Assembly: GCA_033032865.1 (NCBI GenBank)
Contig: JAWHQI010000065.1
Coordinates: 4,402,001-4,466,000 of the forward strand
Direction: 5' to 3'
Length of the DNA stretch: 64,000 nt
Origin: Dactylorhiza incarnata
Taxonomy: Eukaryota; Streptophyta; Magnoliopsida; Asparagales; Orchidaceae
Shown here: one piece after another, positions 56,701-64,000 of the stretch
Layout of the letters: the number at the start of each line of letters is the position of its first letter
How positions within the stretch are numbered: position 1 is the stretch's first letter
The notes under the pieces: generated by a model
Databases searched by the model: none
Told to the model about the DNA's origin: nothing
What the model saw: only the letters and a program-made list of their open reading frames with translations
Program-made: the position numbers and the translations under genes

Positions 56701-57603
56701 AATGAAGTTATTTTAGTGATGAAAAATGAATTTGAAATGAGTCTTGTAGGAGAACTTTCTTATTTCCTTGGTTTTCAAATATCACAAAGAATTGATGGTA
56801 TCTTTGTATGTCAAACTAAATATGTCCATGATATGCTTAAACATTTTGGATTTGAAAACCTTAAACATGCTTCTACACCAATGAGTGCATCACTTAAATT
56901 AGGAAAAGATGAATCGGTAATTTCAATTGATCGAACCTTATATAGAGGTATGATAGGATCCCTACTTTATCTTAGTGCAACTAGACCCGATATTATGTTT
57001 GTCGTATGCTTATGTGCTCGATTTCAAGCCAATCCAAAAGAATCTCATTTAAAAGCGGTAAAACGAATTTTTAGATATCTCATTGGGTCATCTAGATTAG
57101 GATTATGGTATCCACATAATGATTCATTTACATTGCATGGCTATTCCGATTCGGATTATGTCGGTTGTTCACTTGATAGAAAAAGCACTAGTGGTACTTG
57201 TCATTTTCTAGGACCTTCATTAGTTGCATGGTCTAGTAGGAAACAAAATTCGGTTGCACTCTCCACCACGGAGGCTGAATACATTGCATTAGGGAGTTGT
57301 TGTGCACAAGCACTATGGATGAACCAAACTTTAGAGGACTTTGGTTTTCATCTAAAAAATATTGAACTAAAATGTGACAACAAAAGTGCCATTGATCTCA
57401 CAAATAATCCGGTACACCACTCTAGATCCAAACATATAGATGTGCGTCATCATTTCATAAGGGATCACATTAAAAAGGAAAATGTAAGGATTAGTTTCAT
57501 TGGCACGGATTCTCAACTTGCTGATATATTTACTAAACCTCTTCCCGATGCAAGGTTTCAAATGTTAAGATTGGAATTAGGAGTCTTAGACATCTTAGGA
57601 TGA
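53737..57603 (+). pseudogene. Sirevirus Gag-protease-RT-RNase H in one frame, integrase deleted
   Basis: A single frame of 1289 codons with only two stops, TAG at 55681 and TAG at 55927. Gag (648 residues) starts with FSEGQGISRPPLFTGSDYNY and has knuckle CFHCRKTGHIQSQC (about 294-307). A lysine/serine-rich acidic region and a coiled-coil-like stretch (about 400-520) follow, then a second knuckle CANCYRLGHTSSSC (about 604-617). After the first TAG: WYLDSGCSKHMTGNKAKFLS (protease active site DSG). At about 55865 the frame passes without shift into the acidic segment before reverse transcriptase; the whole integrase is gone. Reverse transcriptase: WKLVERPSNHSIVGVKWIFK, IYVDDIIFGSTNE. RNase H: DSDYVGCSLDRKSTSGTCHF, LSTTEAEYIALGSCCAQALW, ending LADIFTKPLPDARFQML. 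It cannot integrate without help. Confidence 0.95.
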
Positions 57604-59524
57604 ATAACATATAAAACGCTAATGTTTTATGCAATTTGAGCAATCAAAACATCTCTGAATATTATACAATTTCTACATAAGACTACACTTAAGACCCCTA
57701 ATCATTATCAAAAATCAAAAATTTAAAATTCCTAAAAAATCGTGTACTGTTTGCCGCGCTATCACTAGCGTCGGCGCTAGCGTGGGTGTTGGAATTTTCT
57801 GATTTTCAAAATTTCTAAAAATCACTAAAAATATTTTAGTCTATATGTACTACTTTGTTTTTGTATTTCTGACATTTGTTATTCTTGTTTTATTCATATT
57901 ATGAAAAATCAACTACAAAAATTCAAAATTCAAAATTACAAATTTTTTTTTGTTATTTGTGTTTTATTCATATTATGAAAAATCTACTACAAAAATTCAA
58001 ATTTCAAAAATTACAAAAATATGTTTTGTGATTTTCTGTTTTTATTTGATTTAAAAATGATAAAACAAAAAAAAAACTGTATGATCTTTATTGTCAATAT
58101 CAAGCATGTATGAATTCTATTATTTAGAATTATTTATAATGTTAAAACTTATTCCTTCAAATTACTATGAACATTGTTTTGCTTATCATTCTTTGATATA
58201 TCTATTTAAAGTGCATCAAATATTGAAAAATATGTGTAGAACCAAGCTTAGCATGCCTCTAAGTATGAGTAAATGTTTTATGATTGATAATGATACCTTT
58301 CACTCACCTATGTTGGTAATCAACATGTGTGTTTAAATCTAAAAATGCTTGCTTGTGTATTGTATTTGTACAATGAATTAAAACTTGCATAAGTTTATTG
58401 CCTACACTACATTTAAATTGCACTTATGAAATTTAAAAAAGTGGTTAAGTTTAAAAAATTGGGTTTGCAAAACAAGTGTATTCGGAGAATGTTGTCTCAC
58501 AAATATGAACAAAAAATTATATATGTAGACAAATATAACTCCACCAAGCACTACTTGAACCTCCTGATAAGTCTTCATAAGCATTGTGAGGTTGAGCACC
58601 TTGGAAAGAATAGTAAAGTTTCTTGTGCAAACCTTGGTTATTACACCACTTTGTTAAAAATTATGTGCATTAAAAGTGTGTGAAAGTAATTTACTTGTGT
58701 TTTATTGTGCGTTTTACTTTACATATGTCTTGTATTTTTGTGATTTAAATCAATTGTTAACATTGCCCAAAATACACTTATGTGCACATCATTATCTTTC
58801 ATAACACTTCTTCTCATGAGTATTGGATTCTAATGCTTTATCTATACTACTCTTTAAATAAAAAATGCACTAGATAACCTAGCATGACCTCTACAATGTT
58901 TTGGTATCTCTTGAACTTAAAATTAAGTAATATTGTAGTATAATCTCTCTTCGATATGTTCATTTCATGCTTGGTATCTTTATTTTTGAAAAACTTTGAG
59001 ATTTCAAAAGGTTAAAACATCTTTCAATTTTGAACTAAAACTAATATTTTTACTTATACTTTTCACTCTTACAAAAAGATGTTTATTATAATCTTCCACT
59101 ATGCTAAAACTCTTATCTATTTATTTGAAATCTCTTCAATACTATACTTAAATTCTTTATCTTTGTCTATATTACAAAAGCTCGATCATGCTTCATTTTT
59201 TTAAAAAAATGCCTCCTTACTACCCTCACCCCACCTTCTTTTGAAAATACTAAAAGGGGGAGATTAATTGAAGAAATCTATATAGGAGAAATATAGATAA
59301 ATAAGGGGAGACTAATTCATGAAATCTATCATTTAGGGGGAGTAACACATAAATTGCATTTATGTAGGGGGCATTAAGATAGGGGAGTATGCACATTATC
59401 ATGCTATGCACATTATCATGCATATCATTTACTATAGTTGCACTTTTATCTTGCTTATCATATACTATAAACACTATTGTTGATTTCTTGCTTAGAGGAT
59501 TTGTTATTATCAAAAGGGGGAGAT
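57604..59524 (+). other. Sirevirus 3' internal region, non-coding
   Basis: No domain, no env-like frame. AT-rich with oligo-A/T. One palindrome-zone unit at 57755-57783 (tatcactagcgtcggcgctagcg). From 59250 on, six GGGG(A/G)-type polypurine copies (about 59254, 59303, 59334, 59365, 59380, 59512), the last directly before the 3' LTR. Confidence 0.75.
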
Positions 59525-60622
59525 TGTTGGACATGTGTGTCACATCCCTTTGTTTGAGAATAATAAATCCCATATTGTATTTGATATTGTTTGTAGTGTG
59601 TTTATAGTGTGCAGGAACTATAGGTGCAATACTCCACAGGCAGAAGGCAACAGAATTAAAAAATCTTGAAGACTGCACTACCGCCGGCGCTAGCGCTACC
59701 GCAGGCGCTAGCCGTCCGACGAAAGTTCGTTCTGCCACGCCACCGATAGTTTTCGCTACTGCCAGCGCTATCTCGAGTTCGTGCACAGTGCCACGCCTCC
59801 GACGGTTCCGTAACCGCTCAACACGACCGCTACCGCATGCGCTATCAGCTACCGCTGGCGCTAGCTCCAAGAATTATAAAATGATGTATTCTCTCTCGTT
59901 TTTGGTTAGAACTTCCAGAGACATTACTTGTGCCCAAACTCTCGTGCTGCTACTCTGCCGAAACATCATCTCCCACTCAAAGCCAAAGAAGAAATTCTGG
60001 AGAAGGAAGCCATCACGCTGCATCCGAAGAACGATCGCTTCGACCTCGCTTGTGCTTCAGCGATCCTTCATCCTCATCTCCAGAAATCTCAAGAGGGAGT
60101 TTGCTTGTTATTTACTTCACTTCTTTATTTGTATCTTGTAGTGAAATCGCCTTGTTTTTGGCGACTAGGTCCTTGCGCGGCTTTGGGGGAATTCGCCGCG
60201 TGAGTTGGCGACTAGGTCTATGGGATTAGATCTAGGGGGTGCTCGAGGCCAAATCCGAGTTTGGGTTGGCTAGAGCGGCTTGAGGCTTTATCCAGGGAAG
60301 GATAGGCTAAAGCCAACCGGTTTGTGGGGATACAAGTCGGTATAGAAAAGGAAAAGAAATTCACTTTTGTACGCCTCCGATTTCTAGCGATATTGAAATC
60401 AAATTTTGTAAACACCCTTTTTATATAATGCAATCATGATTATATTTGTGTTTATTTGATTTCTCTCAATTGGCATAAAATTTCATTATTGCAAAATTGT
60501 TATTACTAAATTGTCATCTTATTTCCTATTAATCAAAAACAACTTAGTTATTATCTTAAAAATTATAAAAAGAATTTTATTCCCTTATTCACCCCCCTCT
60601 AAGGGCGCCGTAAGATCCAACA
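59525..60622 (+). repeat. Sirevirus 3' LTR
   Basis: 1098 bp, nearly identical to the 5' LTR from about 59880 to the end. It ends GATCCAACA, followed by ccatc of the host integrase. Confidence 0.95.
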
Positions 60623-60627
60623 CCATC

Positions 60628-61404
60628 AACTTGAAGACCCCTCATGAGTTGATGTTCAAGGAGAAGCCAAGCGTGGAACACTTTCGAGTGTTCGGTTCTA
60701 CCTGCTATGTGCATGTACCAGATGCCCTTCGAAAGAAGCTAGATGCTAAAGCAAGGAAGCTAGTCTTCATCGGTTATGATGACCAGAAGAAAGGGTGGAG
60801 ATGCATGGATCCCGAGACACGGAGATATGTAGTCTCTAGGGATGTGGTATTTGACGAGCTGACGTCATACCAAGGTAGCTCTTCTGTTGAGTTACAAGGG
60901 AGCAGGGTAGATGGTGGACTAGAGGAAGCTGCACGGGAAGTTCTGGTGGAGTTACCTGTTTCTACAGGTGCTCCTGGTATTTCTAGCTCTGGGTCAGGTG
61001 CTTCAGGTTCTGGAAGCAGGGGGAGCGACGCTCCATGTTTACTTGAAAGGAGAGCTAGTCCAAAAGCTGCAGTGGAAGAGGTGGTTCAGAGTCAAGCTCT
61101 GAGGAGATCCAAGAGGACCATTATTCCACCTGATCGGTATACGGGCGGGAATTTGGTGAGCTTTGTCTCATGTTTCTTCGTAGGTCCCCTGGATGAGAGA
61201 GAGCCATCTTGTTATGAAAATGTCATTGGAGTCCAGGAGTGGGAAGGATCCATGGATGAAGAGATGGTTGCCCTCAAGAAGAATGAGACTTGGGACTTGG
61301 TGCCTAAGGTTGAGGGTGTTACTCCGGTGACTTGCAAGTGGGTTTTCAAACTGAATAAGAAGGCTGACGGAAGTATTGATCGGTACAAGGCTCTCGCCTT
61401 GTAG
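60628..61404 (+). pseudogene. Copia integrase C-terminus and RT N-terminus (continuation)
   Basis: Resumes the copia integrase after the Sirevirus: LKTPHELMFKEKPSVEHFRV, FGSTCYVHVPDALRKKLDAK and KLVFIGYDDQKKGWRCMDPE. A serine/glycine-rich linker follows, then EWEGSMDEEMVALKKNETWD with LVPKVEGVTPVTCKWVFKLN, the start of reverse transcriptase. A small indel at about 61390 breaks the frame after RYKA. Confidence 0.93.
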
Positions 61405-62363
61405 CTCGAGGTTTCTCTCAGAAGTATGGGGAGGATTATGAAGAAATGTTTAGCCCCGTTGCCAAGATGACTTCGGTCCGGGTGGTGATCGCATTGGCAG
61501 CTTGCCAAGGGTGGAAGATTTGGCAACTCGACTTGAAGAACGCTTTCTTATATGGCGAGATTGACAAGGATATCTTCATGGATCAGCCACATGGTTATGT
61601 ATCCGAAGAGCACCCAAGATATGTTTTCAAGCTCAAGAAGGCTCTTTACGGCTTGAAGCAAGCGCCCCAGGAGTGGTATAGGAAGATCGCAGAATACCTC
61701 CAGTTCTGCGGATATTTTGCTTCTGATTCAGATTCAAGCTTGTTCGTAAAGAAGATGGGGGAGCTTCAGGTCTTGGTGTTGTTGTACGTGGACGATATGA
61801 TCGTCACGGGGAATTCTGAGATGGAGGTTGCTAGGCTTCGTGCTGAGCTAGCTATCAGATTCGAGATGAAGGATTTGAGCGAGCTCCACCATTTCCTTGG
61901 GCTCGAAGTGGAGAGGAAAGAGAGCGGTTTGCTTGTTTCCCAAAAGGGCTATGAGGATCGAATCGTAAAGAGATTCAGAATGGAAGGGGGGAAGAGCAGC
62001 TCTACTCCACTGGAGGTTGGAGTTCATCTTCGGCGAGATGATGGAAAGGTTCTTACCGATCCTTTGGTGTTCCGGGCTTTGGTCGGTATTTTAATATACT
62101 TGACGATCACGAGGCCAGATATTGCTTATGCAGTTGGCAGGGTGAGTCGGTTTATGGCAGAGCCTCGGAAGCCTCATCTTGTGGCGGCTATTAGTATATT
62201 GATGTATGTCAAATCCACCTCGGATTTGGGTCTCTTCTATGGAAGGGATTCGGGCTTTTGCTTGCATTGGTACATGGACGCTGATTATGGGGGAGATTCA
62301 GATGACCGGAGATCGACGTCTGGATACGTCTTTATGACGGGATCTACAGCAATATTATGGTGA
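61405..62363 (+). pseudogene. Copia reverse transcriptase
   Basis: Continues in a new frame: MFSPVAKMTSVRVVIALAAC, WQLDLKNAFLYGEIDKDIFM, QPHGYV, ALYGLKQAPQEWY, LLYVDDMIVTGNSE (YVDD catalytic motif intact), DLSELHHFLGLEVERKE and YLTITRPDIAYAVGRVSRFM. RNase H starts with DADYGGDSDDRRSTSGYVFM and runs to a TGA at 62361 where a cysteine or tryptophan codon is expected before SKKQDS. Apart from the entry shift and this stop the domain looks complete. Confidence 0.93.
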
Positions 62364-62750
62364 AGCAAGAAGCAGGATTCTGTGTTCGTCTCTACCATGG
62401 AAGCGGAGTACAAAGCTTCGGCTTTGGCAGCTCAGGAAGCCATCTGGCTTAGGAGGCTTGTGGAGGACATTCATAGGGAGGTGGGAGGTCCTACTCTGTT
62501 ACGTGGTGACAACGAAAGTGCTCTCAAACTGGTGAACAATCCAGTTTGTCACACGCGTACAAAGCACATAGAGATTCATTATCATTTCATTCGTGAGAAG
62601 GTGTTGGAGGGATCTCTGATTGTGGAGCATGTGCAGGGCAAAGAGAAAGTTGCTGACATATTCACTAAGCCGCTGGCGAAGGAACCATTTGGTCATTTGC
62701 GGAGTTTGTTTGGGCTGACTTCCACTTCCCACTTCAAGGGGGAGTGTTAA
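62364..62750 (+). pseudogene. Copia RNase H C-terminal part
   Basis: Same frame after the TGA: SKKQDSVFVSTMEAEYKASA, EAIWLRRLVEDIHREV, RGDNESALKLVNNPVCHTRT, KHIEIHYHFIREKVLEG and KVADIFTKPLAKEPFGHLRS. The stop at 62748 lies just inside the 3' LTR start. Catalytic residues E (TMEAEY) and D (GDNESA) are present. Confidence 0.93.
62735..62744 (+). promoter_or_regulatory. Copia polypurine tract
   Basis: caagggggag immediately before TGTTAAAT of the 3' LTR. Confidence 0.88.
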
Positions 62751-63859
62751 ATTTTTGAAGTGGAAGTGGATTTGAGCTGGGCGGTCTGCGGATTGGAGAC
62801 CGCAGAGACCACGCGGTCTGCGTTGGTTCTCTGGTCAGTTTTGTCTCAGCGGTTTGCTCTGAGCAGTCTGATCTGGGAGACCGCCTCTTCTGTCCGGGCG
62901 GCTTGTGCGGGTTGGTCTGCCGACTTGTCCTAAGTCGGCCAGATATTCTTGGTCTGGCTTCTTGCAGTGACCGGGCGGTCTGACGACATTTCTAGTCGGT
63001 CTGGTTACTGAAGGAGTTCTTTTCTTTGCAATAAGACCGGGCGGTCTGCTTATTGAGACCGCGGTAACCGGGCGGTTTGGTTGTAACCGCACGGTTTAAT
63101 AAGGGAGCTGTGAGCTATGCTGAGCTCGGGCGGTCTGCTTTGCGAGACCGCTCGTGATCTGATGAGCGGTTATTGTATCCCGGTTTGTGCGGTGACGACA
63201 TCCGTCTGTCCGCCTATAAATAGGAGTGTAGAGCCCGTCATTAAAAATGAGAACTGTTAGCGGCTTGCAACTCGCGGTCAGCTTGTCTCCTTCTTCCAGC
63301 TTTGAATAAACCAGTCTGGGCGGACTGTGTTTAGGTGTTCGCGGTCTGTGCAGCAGACTCAGTTGATCAGACGGTCTTAAGTGGCCAGGCGGTCTTGAGT
63401 TGCGGTTTGTCACAGATAGCAGTTTCTCTGTTCAGAGTTCGCGGGTTCTTCTTTGATCAAGACCGTGCGGTCTGGGCGATCAAGAAGTGCGAACTGTTTG
63501 TTTTCAGCAGTGGAATAAAGCAGCAAGTTGGTAGTCTGTGATTGCGGTCTGGCAGGTGCGGCTTGTACTCTGTTCGCGGGGTCTCAGTGGCTTTCGTCCG
63601 GCTTGTCTGTTCGCACGGTCTGGCGGTCTCAAGAGTCAGATCGCTGAAGCATGTTCTACCCTTGTGTTGTGTGCTTCTCTTCTCCGTGATTCTTATGAAT
63701 CATGTCTCGCCATGTATACCTCGCATTGTAAAGAGATAGTTAATGCCATAATACTATTCATTCTTCTCATTGTCACTGTTGTGCTACACTTGTGAAAGGT
63801 TTTGTGAAGTGTGTTCCGCATCTTTTTACTTCACCTCCGGACCTCAAGTTTTTTCAACA
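62745..63859 (+). repeat. Copia 3' LTR
   Basis: 1115 bp, the same length as the 5' LTR. Differences are often CpG to TpG or CpA (for example agcggtct versus agcagtct at 62863). TATA box at 63215-63222. Confidence 0.95.
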
Positions 63860-63864
63860 GATCG

Positions 63865-64000
63865 GGCCAATCACGCCTGACTCAGTCTATCCCATGATCC
63901 ATTAGCATTCATGCGGGTTAACCTCATGCCGAACTGCATGGTGCGGGTTCAGTTCATCTTGTGCCCATTGCTCAAATCACCGTGTCCAACGACATAATGC
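63865..64000 (-). mobile_element. Tekay-like LTR, part right of the copia insertion
   Basis: After the second gatcg the sequence continues the LTR interrupted at 49410 and runs off the window. No separate feature recognised. Confidence 0.6.

Larger units (their letters stand above)
52587..60622 (+). mobile_element. Integrase-less Sirevirus nested in copia integrase
   Basis: LTRs 52587-53688 (1102 bp) and 59525-60622 (1098 bp), TGTTGGACATG...GATCCAACA. Flanks ccata (52582-52586) and ccatc (60623-60627), 4/5 target duplication. The host integrase frame continues on the far side. Primer-binding site at 53691; polypurine tract caaaagggggagatt before 59525. The interior has one coding frame (53737-57603) lacking integrase, and 1.9 kb of 3' non-coding sequence with repeated polypurine tracts. 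The two LTRs are near identical outside the palindrome zone, so it is the youngest large insertion here. Confidence 0.95.
49411..63859 (+). mobile_element. Ty1/copia element with identical-length LTRs, hosting a Sirevirus
   Basis: LTRs 49411-50525 and 62745-63859 are both 1115 bp, TGTTAAAT...TTTTTTCAACA, flanked by a perfect gatcg (49406-49410, 63860-63864). tRNA-iMet primer-binding site at 50526, polypurine tract at 62735-62744. Gag, protease, integrase, reverse transcriptase and RNase H are present in copia order. A Sirevirus (52587-60622) interrupts integrase. A few frameshifts and one stop disable it, yet it is the best preserved element here. It is not a Sirevirus by Gag and LTR; finer lineage not assigned. 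Confidence 0.95.

Noticed and set aside
57604..59250. Envelope-like gene of the Sirevirus
   Set aside because: Some Sireviruses carry one here, but no open frame of useful length, signal peptide or transmembrane pattern is seen.

Overview
The window is nuclear DNA from a flowering plant and consists almost entirely of nested LTR retrotransposons. The evidence for a plant is the mix of element lineages (Sirevirus and other Ty1/copia, Athila, Tat with a second RNase H, Tekay-like and chromodomain Ty3/gypsy, a TRIM), plant-style non-autonomous DNA elements, and two spliced exons encoding the C-terminus of a plant-type galactokinase. Species or family cannot be read from this sequence. No rRNA, tRNA, CRISPR or prokaryotic gene was seen.

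Layout from left to right. 1-580 is a minus-strand Sirevirus LTR cut by the window edge. A chromodomain gypsy relic lies at 1331-1835. A non-autonomous Athila element occupies 2878-10542 (two 1620-bp LTRs, target duplication aagtg, gag and protease only). The last two galactokinase exons are at 11949-12090 and 19557-19667. The 7.5-kb intron between them is mostly one minus-strand copia element (12856-19402), which itself holds a second copia, an LTR-like segment and a 516-bp terminal-inverted-repeat element. 21185-22310 is a Sirevirus LTR. 22320-29465 is a minus-strand Tekay-like gypsy element interrupted by a Sirevirus LTR with a dense CGTCGA array.

The right half is two towers nested in one Tat-lineage gypsy element (29466-32858, resuming at 48492-48587). 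Tower 1: a minus-strand Sirevirus (32859-48486, TSD cgctc) contains a 5.5-kb gypsy LTR (33470-38981), which contains a tandem TRIM complex (34057-34927, TSD aatat). Tower 2: a Tekay-like LTR (48588-49410, resuming at 63865) contains a copia element (49411-63859, two 1115-bp LTRs, TSD gatcg), which contains an integrase-less Sirevirus (52587-60622). Each tower is four insertions deep, and most junctions are base-accurate with matching target duplications.

No element looks autonomous: each has frameshifts, stops or missing domains. The only host-gene sequence I can name is the galactokinase 3' end; whether it belongs to a live gene is open because no upstream exon was found here.

The strongest unusual signal is shared by unrelated elements. 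Sirevirus, another copia, Athila and Tekay-like LTRs each carry a cluster of short GC-rich inverted motifs with their own private sequence (TACCGCC/GGCGGTA, GGCGCTAGC, TTCGTCGAACG, GTCGATCGAC, GCGGTCT/AGACCGC, CGCACGGTCG/CGACCGTGCG, ACACGGTCGTGT). Repeated palindromes are known for Sireviruses; finding the same design in Athila, Tekay-like and non-Sirevirus LTRs of one genome is what deserves follow-up.
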